Positions 1-6,785 are shown, counted from the first letter of the stretch. The stretch: 9,321 nucleotides of DNA from Desulfamplus sp. (GCA_015232935.1 JADFYT010000076.1:1-9321); one strand, 5' to 3'. Notes: generated by a model not told the origin, from the sequence alone. Program-made: numbers and translations.

Positions 1-1586
1 TGAATGTCGCCGTAACAGTTGAGGTTGACGGAAAAACACTTGACAGGGATATTGATGAGATAGCTGTTGATGTAGCTCAAGCGGCTCTCAATGAATGGGG
101 CAAGCCAGAAGGTGAACTCCTCTATCTGAAACGTGCTCCCAAACCTTTGTATGAGAAGTGGGAAAAATATGGTGTTAAACCCAGAAATATTGACAGGGAA
201 GTCGTAGATATAATGCACCGTACCCACATGGGTGTGGATCAGGACTACAAAAATATCGTAAAACAGTGTTCCAGGGCATCCCTTGCAGATGGCTGGGGTG
301 GTGCGATGCTTGCAACCGATCTCCAGGACATTCTTTTCGGCACACCCTATCCTCTCCAGTCTGAAGCCAACCTCGGCATCATGAAAAAAGATCATGTCAA
401 CATCATAGTCCACGGCCATGAGCCGATTCTTTCGGAGATGATTGTAGCAGTTTCTCAGTCACAGGAGATGATTGACTATGCAAAACAGCATGGTGCGGCC
501 GGCATTCAGCTGGGTGGCATCTGCTGTACAGCCAACGAAGTGCTCCAGCGCCACGGAGTACCACCGGCAGGTAACTTCCTCCAGCAAGAGCTTGCAATTA
601 TTACCGGTGCCTGTGAAGCCATGGTAGTTGACGTTCAGTGCGTATTCCAGAACCTTGCCAATGTAGCAAAGTGTTTTCATACAAAACTGATCACTACCCA
701 TCCAATGGCAAAGATGGAGCAGGAAAACGTGGTTCATATTCAGTTTGATGAGCATTATGCCATTGAAGATGCTACCCGAATTGTAAAAATGGCTATCGAG
801 AACTTCAAGAACCGCAAAGCTGATGTTATGATTCCACAACACAAAGCCAGCCAGATTGCGGGCTTTGGTGTAGAATCTATAAAATATCACCTTGGCGGAA
901 CGTTCCGCGGCACCTTCTACACTCTCAATGACAACATCATAAATGGTCGTATCCGTGGTATTGCGGGTGTTGTCGGGTGCAATAACGCCAGAACAAAACA
1001 CAATGAATACCATATCACCATCATAAAAGAGCTGATTAAAAACGATGTCATTGTTCTGTCAACCGGATGCAGTGCAATTACCGCTGCCATTCATGGACTT
1101 CTGACTCCTGAGGCTGCTGCTGTTTACTGTGGTCCTGGCCTTGCGGAAATATGCGAAACTGTTGGTATTCCCCCAGTGCTGCATCTTGGCTCATGCGTTG
1201 ATAACACACGTATTCTTCTTGCAGCAACAGAGGTTGTCAAGGCTGGCGGCCTTGGTAATGATCTTTGCGATCTGCCTGCTGCCGGAAGCGCACCTGAGTG
1301 GATGAGTGAAAAAGCCATTGCCATTGGCCAGTACTTTGTGACATCCGGTGTTTATACAGTATTTGGTGGACAGATCCCGACATCTGGTGCTCCTGTATTC
1401 CACAAATACCTTTCTGAAGAGATGGAAAAAATGTATGGCGGCAAATGGGACATATCTGATGATCCAATTGAACATGCCCATAAGATGATTGCCCATATCG
1501 ATAAAAAACGTAAAGAGCTGGGCATAGACAAGGCAAGAGAGAGAGTTCTCATGGATATGGCTGATCGCCAGAAACTTGAGGCTTGA
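1..1586 (+). CDS. cooS: Anaerobic Ni-Fe-S carbon monoxide dehydrogenase catalytic subunit, 3' part
   Basis: Also called acsA in CODH/ACS clusters. It catalyses reversible CO + H2O = CO2 + 2 e- + 2 H+ in the cytoplasm, passing CO to acetyl-CoA synthase. The frame is open from base 3 with no start, so the gene begins outside the window; 527 residues are visible, and the N-terminus with the B/D-cluster cysteines is missing. All six C-cluster ligand motifs can be read (visible-fragment numbering): His139 in HGHEP, Cys175 in GGICCT, Cys213 in VDVQC, Cys326 in VVGCNN, Cys356 in STGCSA and Cys398 in LHLGSCVDN. Several spacings (38, 113, 30) equal those I recall for Carboxydothermus CODH-II. The gap from Cys356 to Cys398 is 42 residues against about 50 there, so a loop is shorter. 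acsB follows 251 bases downstream on the same strand, which points to a pathway rather than a respiratory CODH. Family assignment is near certain. Confidence 0.97.
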   Translation, partial: NVAVTVEVDGKTLDRDIDEIAVDVAQAALNEWGKPEGELLYLKRAPKPLYEKWEKYGVKPRNIDREVVDIMHRTHMGVDQDYKNIVKQCSRASLADGWGGAMLATDLQDILFGTPYPLQSEANLGIMKKDHVNIIVHGHEPILSEMIVAVSQSQEMIDYAKQHGAAGIQLGGICCTANEVLQRHGVPPAGNFLQQELAIITGACEAMVVDVQCVFQNLANVAKCFHTKLITTHPMAKMEQENVVHIQFDEHYAIEDATRIVKMAIENFKNRKADVMIPQHKASQIAGFGVESIKYHLGGTFRGTFYTLNDNIINGRIRGIAGVVGCNNARTKHNEYHITIIKELIKNDVIVLSTGCSAITAAIHGLLTPEAAAVYCGPGLAEICETVGIPPVLHLGSCVDNTRILLAATEVVKAGGLGNDLCDLPAAGSAPEWMSEKAIAIGQYFVTSGVYTVFGGQIPTSGAPVFHKYLSEEMEKMYGGKWDISDDPIEHAHKMIAHIDKKRKELGIDKARERVLMDMADRQKLEA

Positions 1587-1837
1587 TCCTTAAATATAGA
1601 TGATTCGTTACAGGGAGATCAACCAACTGACCTTATGCTACTATCAACTTGATAGAGACTTTTTTGCATAAGCAAACGGGCATGACCTTTTTGGGGCAAA
1701 CCCCGAATCGTGAAAAGCAGATGTTATTTCTCACGGTAAAGTTTTTTTGCATAACTATCAAAAAAATGATCTCTTCTGTTTCTTGCCAAATTTTTATTTT
1801 TCATAAAAAATGATAAATCCTCAACGAAGGAGGAAGT
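1587..1837 (+). promoter_or_regulatory. Structured acsB leader: four consecutive hairpins and direct repeats
   Basis: This 251-base gap has no credible ORF but is rich in dyads. (1) CTTATGC 1632-1638 pairs with GCATAAG 1666-1672 and encloses CTATC 1641-1645/GATAG 1651-1655, which is followed by T6 (1660-1665). (2) TTTGGGG 1690-1696 pairs with CCCCGAA 1701-1707 around a CAAA loop, with one G-T pair. (3) CGTGA 1709-1713 pairs with TCACG 1731-1735. (4) TTTTTTTG 1742-1749 pairs with CAAAAAAA 1759-1766. TTTTTTGCATAA occurs twice in direct orientation (1660-1671, 1743-1754), and CTATCAA twice (1641-1647, 1755-1761). No convincing -35/-10 pair was found. The inner hairpin at 1641-1655 with its T6 could be a weak cooS terminator. 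The whole could be a regulatory leader or a copy of a dispersed intergenic repeat. The ribosome-binding site AAGGAGGA (1827-1834) sits just before acsB. Confidence 0.5.
1660..1754 (+). repeat. Short direct repeat pair TTTTTTGCATAA flanking two hairpins
   Basis: The 12-mer TTTTTTGCATAA occurs at 1660-1671 and exactly again at 1743-1754, 83 bases apart, bracketing the GGGG-CAAA-CCCC hairpin and the CGTGA/TCACG dyad. The T-rich part makes a chance match easier, but CTATCAA is also repeated nearby (1641-1647, 1755-1761). This arrangement would fit a small dispersed intergenic element. No transposase or target duplication is visible. Confidence 0.4.
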
Positions 1838-4051
1838 ATGTCTAAATTAATAGCATTTGCAGCTATTCAGGGTGGATATAAAGTTGTTTCAGAGGTAGAG
1901 GGCCTTTATAAAAATGCCCTGAAAACTTACAACGCAGATACAAAAGTTGAATTCCCTAATACAGGATATTACCTTCCTGTTATATACTCTCTTACAGGCC
2001 TTAAAGTTACAAATCTTGAAAACCTCAAGAAACCTCTTGAGTTTGCAAGAGGGCTCTTGCCACCACACGTAAAGAGCAAAAACCATCTTCCATATCTTGG
2101 TCCTCTGCTTGATGCGGGTATGGCGGGTATTATAGCCTATGAAGTAAAAGAGGCTATCAGATCCGTAACTCATCCGGATTTCTACTACCCGCATGAAGAT
2201 CCTGATATTGATTCAGGTAAAATCTGGACAGGTCCCGCTGATGACATAATCTTGAGAAAAAGAGGTGTTGAGTTTGTTGATGGTTCCGCTCCTGGCTTTG
2301 CGGCCATTGTAGGTGCTGCCCCCTCTCCTGAAATTGCGAAAATGATTGTTGAAGATTACCAGAAGAAGAATCTTTATATTTTCTGTGCTGCTAACCATAA
2401 CGGCCAGACAGTTATTCAGCAGTTGATCGAAGCTGGTGTCCAGATCGGATGGAATACACGTATCGTACCTTTTGGCCCTGATATTTCATCTGCTGTATTT
2501 GCACTTGGTTTTGCCAACAGGGCAGCCATGGCATTTGGTGGTGTTCAGCCAGGAGATTACAAGACGATTCTTAAATATAACAAGGACAGAATTTTTGCCT
2601 TTGTAAATGCTCTGGGTGATATCGGAACAGAGTGGGGTGTTGCTGCGGCAGGATGCGTCAACTGGGGTTTCCCGACACTTGCTGACACTGACATTCCTCA
2701 GATACTGCCAACCGGTATCTGTACATACGAGCATGTTGTAACCAACGTTAAACATGATGAGATGTGCCAGAGATCGATTGAAGTAAGAGGGCTTAAAGTC
2801 AATGTAACCGAGATCAACATTCCATGTGCCTTTGGCCCAGCTTTTGAGGGTGAGCGCGTAAGAGGAGCAGATCTCTTTGCACAGTGCGGCGGTGGCAAGA
2901 CTCAGTGTACCGAGCTTGTAAAAATGGCCCAGATGAATGAGATTGAAGATGGAAAGGTTATTGTAGATGGTCCAGATGTTGGAGATCTCAAAGAGGGTGA
3001 TACCTTCCCGCTTGGAATTTATGTCCAGATCGCTGGTCGCGAGTTCCAGGAAGATTTTGAGCCTATCATGGAACGCCAGATTCACCATCTGATCAACTAT
3101 ATCCAGGGTGTAATGCACATCGGACAGCGCGATATCTCCTGGGTTCGTATCAGCAAGGCTGCAATTGACAAGGGCTTCACGCTAAAGGATATCGGAGTGG
3201 TGCTCCATGCAAAATTCCATCAGGATTTCAAAAAGATTGTGGACAAGGTACAGGTCACTCTTTATACCAAAAAAGATGATGTTGACAAGATTACAGCCAG
3301 GGCAAGAGCGGAGTACCAGACCCGTGATGCCCGTGTTGACAAGATGACTGATGAAGATGTTGAGACCTACTACTCCTGTACACTGTGCCAGTCCTTTGCA
3401 CCCAGCCATGTATGTACAGTAAGCCCTGAGAGAACAGGACTTTGCGGTGCGTATAACTGGATGGACTGCCGTGCATCATTTGAAATCAATCCAACAGGTC
3501 CAAACCAGCCAATTGAAAAGGGCGAATGTATTGATCCAAAACTTGGTCAGTGGAAAGGTGTCAATGAGTTTGTGCAAAAAGCCTCCAGAGGTGCCGTTAC
3601 CCATTACAACTTCTACTCCATGGTGCATGATCCCATGACCACATGCGGATGCTGCGAGTGTATAGCTGCGATGCTGCCTTCGTGCAACGGAGTAATGACT
3701 GTTGGCCGTGACTATACTGGAGACACCCCCTGCGGAATGAAGTTCACTACACTTGCCGGTGTAATGGGCGGAGGGGCATCTTCTCCTGGCTTTGTAGGCC
3801 ATTCAAAACACAACATTACCCAGGGCAAATTTATCCTCGGTGACGGCGGACTCTTAAGAATGGTCTGGATGCCAAAAATGCTCAAGGAAGAGCTGAAAGA
3901 CCGCATAATGGCAAGAGGTGCAGCCATGGGTGTTCCCGATCTTTATGACAAGATTGCTGATGAGACCGTAGGCATTACTGAAGAGGAGATTATGCCCTTT
4001 CTCCAGGAAAAAGGACATCCGGCACTGAGCATGGATCCTATAATCGGATAG
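1838..4051 (+). CDS. acsB: Acetyl-CoA synthase (CO dehydrogenase/acetyl-CoA synthase subunit AcsB)
   Basis: Condenses a corrinoid-bound methyl group, CO and CoA to acetyl-CoA, or cleaves acetyl-CoA in the reverse direction. The 737 residues match the full length of the bacterial type (about 729 in Moorella), including the N-terminal CODH-binding domain that archaeal CdhC lacks. A-cluster ligands are Cys514, Cys517, Cys526 and Cys536 (CTLCQSF...HVC...GLC), then Cys603 and Cys605 in TTCGCCEC. The spacings 3, 9, 10 and 67 equal those of Moorella AcsB. Phe520 matches the Moorella gate residue Phe512. The mid-domain motif FGPAFEGE (332-339) and the C-terminal KGHPALSMDPI are also family-typical. 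Extra cysteines appear beside the A-cluster (606, 608) and at 632. The ATG at 1838 is set by AAGGAGGA four to five bases upstream, and the N-terminus aligns with the family. Cytoplasmic; nickel loading presumably by CooC/AcsF, encoded downstream. Confidence 0.98.
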   Translation: MSKLIAFAAIQGGYKVVSEVEGLYKNALKTYNADTKVEFPNTGYYLPVIYSLTGLKVTNLENLKKPLEFARGLLPPHVKSKNHLPYLGPLLDAGMAGIIAYEVKEAIRSVTHPDFYYPHEDPDIDSGKIWTGPADDIILRKRGVEFVDGSAPGFAAIVGAAPSPEIAKMIVEDYQKKNLYIFCAANHNGQTVIQQLIEAGVQIGWNTRIVPFGPDISSAVFALGFANRAAMAFGGVQPGDYKTILKYNKDRIFAFVNALGDIGTEWGVAAAGCVNWGFPTLADTDIPQILPTGICTYEHVVTNVKHDEMCQRSIEVRGLKVNVTEINIPCAFGPAFEGERVRGADLFAQCGGGKTQCTELVKMAQMNEIEDGKVIVDGPDVGDLKEGDTFPLGIYVQIAGREFQEDFEPIMERQIHHLINYIQGVMHIGQRDISWVRISKAAIDKGFTLKDIGVVLHAKFHQDFKKIVDKVQVTLYTKKDDVDKITARARAEYQTRDARVDKMTDEDVETYYSCTLCQSFAPSHVCTVSPERTGLCGAYNWMDCRASFEINPTGPNQPIEKGECIDPKLGQWKGVNEFVQKASRGAVTHYNFYSMVHDPMTTCGCCECIAAMLPSCNGVMTVGRDYTGDTPCGMKFTTLAGVMGGGASSPGFVGHSKHNITQGKFILGDGGLLRMVWMPKMLKEELKDRIMARGAAMGVPDLYDKIADETVGITEEEIMPFLQEKGHPALSMDPIIG

Positions 4052-4063
4052 TTATATAAATGC

Positions 4064-4110
4064 AAGGAGGGAGACTGGTGGCAGAACACACAAAAGAAAT
4101 CTTCCTCCTT
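4064..4110 (+). promoter_or_regulatory. Hairpin burying a strong Shine-Dalgarno sequence after acsB
   Basis: AAGGAGGGAGA (4064-4074) pairs with TCTTCCTCCTT (4100-4110) as an 11-bp stem with ten Watson-Crick pairs and one G-U, around a 25-base loop. The 5' arm is a near-perfect ribosome-binding site for the GTG at 4078, so the stem would block translation of the short ORF there. No T-run follows, so it is not a canonical intrinsic terminator. It could instead protect the 3' end of acsB mRNA. The pairing is visible in the sequence; the function is inference. Confidence 0.5.
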
Positions 4111-4131
4111 CTAGTGGTTCTTCAAGTTTAA
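4078..4131 (+). CDS. Possible 17-residue leader peptide
   Basis: A GTG-started frame of 17 codons encodes MAEHTKEIFLLLVVLQV and ends at TAA 4129-4131. It is preceded at ideal distance by AAGGAGGG (4064-4071), among the strongest ribosome-binding sites in the window. The C-terminal half is hydrophobic (IFLLLVVLQV). The second half of the ORF overlaps the anti-Shine-Dalgarno arm of the hairpin at 4100-4110, so ribosome movement and RNA folding would interfere with each other. I recognise no homolog; it may be a leader peptide, the remnant of a gene, or chance. Frames this short arise easily, so confidence is low despite the good initiation signal. Confidence 0.25.
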   Translation: MAEHTKEIFLLLVVLQV

Positions 4132-4133
4132 AC

Positions 4134-4202
4134 TGTCGGGTGGAATTTCAGGCTATTCAATATTTCAAGTGTTTTTCTACCCGACAATCAAACCTTGAAA
4201 TA
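4134..4202 (+). promoter_or_regulatory. Predicted H-type RNA pseudoknot upstream of acsC
   Basis: Stem 1 is TGTCGGGTGG (4134-4143) with CTACCCGACA (4177-4186): nine Watson-Crick pairs and one G-U. Stem 2 is TATTTCAAG (4161-4169) with CTTGAAATA (4194-4202): nine perfect pairs. The 5' arm of stem 2 lies in the loop of stem 1 and its 3' arm lies beyond stem 1, which is the interleaved order of an H-type pseudoknot. Connecting segments are 17, 7 and 7 bases. It ends about 106 bases before the acsC start and is followed by a possible expression platform. It does not match riboswitch consensus sequences I can recall (cobalamin, SAM-II, preQ1, fluoride). Alternatively the two dyads could be separate DNA operators. 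Confidence 0.5.
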
Positions 4203-4234
4203 ACACCAGCATACAATATAAATTATGACCTTTA

Positions 4235-4303
4235 GCGGAGATAACCAAACAATAGCCGGACAACAGGCAAAATTCTCCGCATGAAATAATATATTAAAGG
4301 AGA
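4235..4303 (+). promoter_or_regulatory. Possible translational switch at the acsC ribosome-binding site
   Basis: GCGGAGA (4235-4241) can pair perfectly with TCTCCGC (4274-4280). The segment TCTCC (4274-4278) can instead pair with GGAGA (4299-4303), the acsC Shine-Dalgarno sequence. The two pairings exclude each other, giving anti-Shine-Dalgarno and anti-anti-Shine-Dalgarno states. GGAGATAAC also occurs twice (4237-4245 and 4299-4307), so the upstream copy mimics the real ribosome-binding site. The sequestering stem is only 5 bp, so it would be weak unless helped by other contacts. Confidence 0.4.
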
Positions 4304-4308
4304 TAACA

Positions 4309-5649
4309 ATGGCATTAACCGGAATACAGATATTCAAACTCCTTCCCAAGACCAACTGCAAGGAGTGTGGTGTGCCCACCTGTCTTGCATTTGCCATGAA
4401 CCTGGCATCTGGAAAGGCTGAGTTGGACAGTTGCCCCTACGTTTCTGATGAGGCAAGGGAAAAACTGGCTGAGGCATCAGCTCCTCCCATTCGTCCTGTA
4501 AAACTTGGAAAGGGTGTGCGTCAGACAACAACCGGTGGTGAAACTGTACTTTATAGACATGAAAAAACATTTTTCAACCCGACCGTTATTGCAGCAACAA
4601 TCCCTTCAGATATAGATGCTTCAGCACTTGATGCAAAACTTAAAATATTCAACGCATTCCAGTATGAACGTGTTGGTCTGAATTTAAGGCCTGAACTGCT
4701 TGTTGTAAAAGATGCCGGCAAAGGTGCTGATGCCTTTGCTGCCACAGCCAAAAAGATAGCTTCTGAATCAGAATTTAACTTGGCTCTGATGACAGAAAAT
4801 ATTGATGTCATGAAGGCAGGTGTAGAAGCAGCAGGATTCAAACGTCCCCTTCTATATGCAGCAACAGCCGCCAATCTCGATGAAATGGCTGCTATTGCCA
4901 AGTCAAATGACCTTCCGCTTGCAGTAAAAGCAGATTCTGTGGCCGCCCTTATTCCACTGACAGAAAAACTGACAGCCATGGGCATTAAAGATCTTGTCAT
5001 TGACTCTGGCTCAAGAGAGATCAAACAGGCTCTTCAAGATCAGGTGGCAATCCGCCGTGCAGCACTAAAGGCAGGCAATAAAGCGTTAGGCTTCCCCACG
5101 ATTACATTCCCATGCGAGATGGCTTCCAATCTTGACATGGAAACTCTTATAGGAGCCATGTTTGTTGCAAAATACGGCGGAATTGTGGTTTTGTCGGATT
5201 TCGCTCCTGAATCATTGTTCCCGCTGCTTCTTGAAAGGCTCAATATATTTACAGATCCTCAAAGACCAATGACTGTTGTCGAAGGCATCTTCCCGATTGG
5301 TAACCCTGATGAAAACTCTCCGGTAGCCGTAACTACCAACTTTGCTCTTACATACTTTATAGTATCAGGAGAAATTGAAGCGAGCAAGGTTCCCTGTTGG
5401 CTCTTGATTAAAGATTCAGAAGGCCTTTCCGTTCTCACTGCCTGGGCTGCCGGAAAATTTGGTGGCGATGACGTGGGCATGTTTGTAAAAAAATGCGGTA
5501 TCATGGACAAGGTAAAACACAAGGAACTTATTATTCCAGGTTATGCGGCTGCCATCGCAGGTGATGTGGAAGAGGAACTTCCCGGCTGGACTATCACAGT
5601 AGGCCCAAGAGAAGCTGCCCATCTTCCGGCATTCCTGAAAACAAAATAA
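4309..5649 (+). CDS. acsC: Corrinoid/iron-sulfur protein large (gamma) subunit
   Basis: With AcsD it forms the cytoplasmic cobalamin carrier that takes the methyl group from methyl-tetrahydrofolate (via AcsE) and donates it to the A-cluster of AcsB. At 446 residues it matches the family length. The N-terminal [4Fe-4S] domain has Cys17, Cys20, Cys25 and Cys42 (C-X2-C-X4-C-X16-C, within NCKECGVPTC), the cluster that reductively reactivates Co(II). A TIM-barrel region follows (about 90-320). The C-terminal cobalamin-binding domain (about 325-446) includes TTNFALTYFIVSGEIE and a final PGWTITVGPREAAHLP typical of the family. The ATG at 4309 is preceded by AAAGGAGATAAC. A 257-base structured gap separates it from acsB. 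No acsD partner follows; acsE is next after 120 bases. Confidence 0.97.
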   Translation: MALTGIQIFKLLPKTNCKECGVPTCLAFAMNLASGKAELDSCPYVSDEAREKLAEASAPPIRPVKLGKGVRQTTTGGETVLYRHEKTFFNPTVIAATIPSDIDASALDAKLKIFNAFQYERVGLNLRPELLVVKDAGKGADAFAATAKKIASESEFNLALMTENIDVMKAGVEAAGFKRPLLYAATAANLDEMAAIAKSNDLPLAVKADSVAALIPLTEKLTAMGIKDLVIDSGSREIKQALQDQVAIRRAALKAGNKALGFPTITFPCEMASNLDMETLIGAMFVAKYGGIVVLSDFAPESLFPLLLERLNIFTDPQRPMTVVEGIFPIGNPDENSPVAVTTNFALTYFIVSGEIEASKVPCWLLIKDSEGLSVLTAWAAGKFGGDDVGMFVKKCGIMDKVKHKELIIPGYAAAIAGDVEEELPGWTITVGPREAAHLPAFLKTK

Positions 5650-5671
5650 GTCATTAAAACTATAATGTGTT

Positions 5672-5702
5672 TTGTTGATCAGGGATTTCAATCTGACAAC
5701 AA
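5672..5702 (+). other. Bulged hairpin in the acsC-acsE gap
   Basis: In the 120-base gap, TTGTTG-A-TCAG (5672-5682) pairs with CTGA-CAACAA (5693-5702), a 10-bp stem with one bulged A and a 10-base loop. No T-run follows, so it is not an intrinsic terminator; it could be a processing or stability element. The rest of the gap is A/T-rich and ends in the acsE ribosome-binding site AAGGAAG (about 5759-5765). Confidence 0.35.
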
Positions 5703-5769
5703 TTGCAGCCAATCTGCCTATGTTCATTGTAAAAATGTAAAAATATAGATAAATAAAAAGGAAGAGACT

Positions 5770-6675
5770 ATGATACTTTTCGGAGAAAGCCTGAATGTCA
5801 TTTCCACTGTTATTGGAAAGCAGTTCAAGGAACCTGATCCTGCAAAAAGAAATCCCGAACCCATTCAGAAGGAAGTCATAATGCAGAAGGAAAAGGGGAT
5901 GGACTATATTGACATCAACCTTGGACCTGCAAAAAAATTTGGTACCGAGCTTATGCCCTGGGTTATTCAGGTTGTTCAGGAGGCGGTTCCAGGAATGCCA
6001 CTTCTTCTGGACACATCAAATATTGATGCCATTGAAGCTGGCCTGAAAGTCATAAAACCTGCCAGCAAACCTCATATCATCAATTCAATCATGGCAAGAC
6101 CTGAGCGCTATGAAGTTATGGTGCCGATGGCTGCAAAATACGACGCTGACTTTGTAGCGCTGATGTGGGGCCCAGAAGGATTGCCAAGAGACGAAAATGA
6201 GAGAGCAGCCCTTGCTGTTGAACTGCTCTATTTTGCCAATGAAGCCGGTATAGCCAATGAGCGTATCTGGGTAGATGGCATTGTAACCCCTGTCAATATC
6301 CAGCAACCCCAGGCTATCAGCCTGATGCAGTTTCAGGGAATGCTGCAAGATATCGCCCCTGGTGCAAAAAGCACCTGTGGTCTGTCCAACATTTCCAACG
6401 GACCTCCAAGCAATCTTAGACCCATATTGAACCAGACTTACATGGTAATGCTTCAGAAATATGGTATGGAGTCTGTTATCTCTGATCCTCTTGACGAGCA
6501 GCTTACAACAATTGCCAAAGGCAAACGTCAGGATATTGTGGATCTTATATATGGAATAATGGATGGAACCCAGCCTGATATACCAAGCCTTTCCAAAGAG
6601 ATGCAGGATTATGCCAAGACCGTAAATGTCATTCTTGGCAATACCCTTTACTCAGACTCATGGCTTGAACTCTAA
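5770..6675 (+). CDS. acsE: Methyltetrahydrofolate:corrinoid/iron-sulfur protein methyltransferase
   Basis: Transfers the N5-methyl group of methyl-tetrahydrofolate to Co(I) of the AcsCD corrinoid protein, or the reverse when acetyl-CoA is oxidised; cytoplasmic. It is a pterin-binding TIM barrel of the dihydropteroate synthase/MeTr fold. Recognisable positions compared with Moorella AcsE are: N-terminal GESLN (5-9), DINLGPA (48-54), Asp81 in LLLDTSN, Asn105 in IINS, Asp169 in WVDG, and Asn207 in CGLSNIS, matching the catalytic Asn199. The end (NTLYSDSWLEL) matches the family's NQTVYCDSF. At 301 residues it is longer than the 262 of Moorella; about 30 extra residues lie at 249-281. An AcsD reading was considered, because that subunit also has a TIM barrel, but the AcsE motifs fit better. 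ATG 5770 is preceded by AAGGAAG. Confidence 0.9.
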   Translation: MILFGESLNVISTVIGKQFKEPDPAKRNPEPIQKEVIMQKEKGMDYIDINLGPAKKFGTELMPWVIQVVQEAVPGMPLLLDTSNIDAIEAGLKVIKPASKPHIINSIMARPERYEVMVPMAAKYDADFVALMWGPEGLPRDENERAALAVELLYFANEAGIANERIWVDGIVTPVNIQQPQAISLMQFQGMLQDIAPGAKSTCGLSNISNGPPSNLRPILNQTYMVMLQKYGMESVISDPLDEQLTTIAKGKRQDIVDLIYGIMDGTQPDIPSLSKEMQDYAKTVNVILGNTLYSDSWLEL

Positions 6676-6720
6676 AAGTCTGTCTGCACTTGCAGTAACT
6701 TGAACAGATCATCTATAAAA

Positions 6721-6758
6721 AGCCTCTCTCTTCTCTTGCAAGGGAGGGGCTTTTTTTT
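6721..6758 (+). terminator. Rho-independent terminator after acsE
   Basis: AGCCTCTCTC (6721-6730) pairs with GGGAGGGGCT (6742-6751), 10 bp including two G-U pairs, around an 11-base loop, and runs directly into T8 (6751-6758). An A-run precedes the stem, so it may also work on the other strand. It ends the transcript arriving from acsE and implies that the small downstream gene has its own promoter or depends on read-through. Confidence 0.9.
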
Positions 6759-6785
6759 GATTTATTTAAAATAGTTGGAAGCATT

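Noticed and set aside
147..149. TTG at 147 as the start of the CODH gene
   Set aside because: The frame is open without a stop back to base 3 and encodes plausible CODH sequence upstream, so the gene simply runs off the left edge.
459..1013. Long antisense open frame within cooS (also 2486-3118 in acsB and 4551-5024 in acsC)
   Set aside because: They lie entirely opposite well-recognised genes, lack ribosome-binding sites and family features, and reflect the codon use of the sense strand.
4125..4134. Perfect palindrome AGTTTAAACT
   Set aside because: A 10-base A/T-rich palindrome is easily found by chance and it overlaps other, stronger structures.
4134..4303. Cobalamin riboswitch upstream of the corrinoid protein gene
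   Set aside because: The conserved B12-box and core sequence that I know are not present; the architecture here is different.
5661..5666. Perfect TATAAT after acsC as an acsE promoter
   Set aside because: No acceptable -35 hexamer lies 15-19 bases upstream; in A/T-rich intergenic DNA a lone TATAAT is expected by chance.
5770..6675. AcsD (small corrinoid-protein subunit) instead of AcsE
   Set aside because: The protein has the AcsE pattern GExxN...DxNxGPA...LDTSN...GLSN with the catalytic-type Asn, and ends like the methyltransferase.
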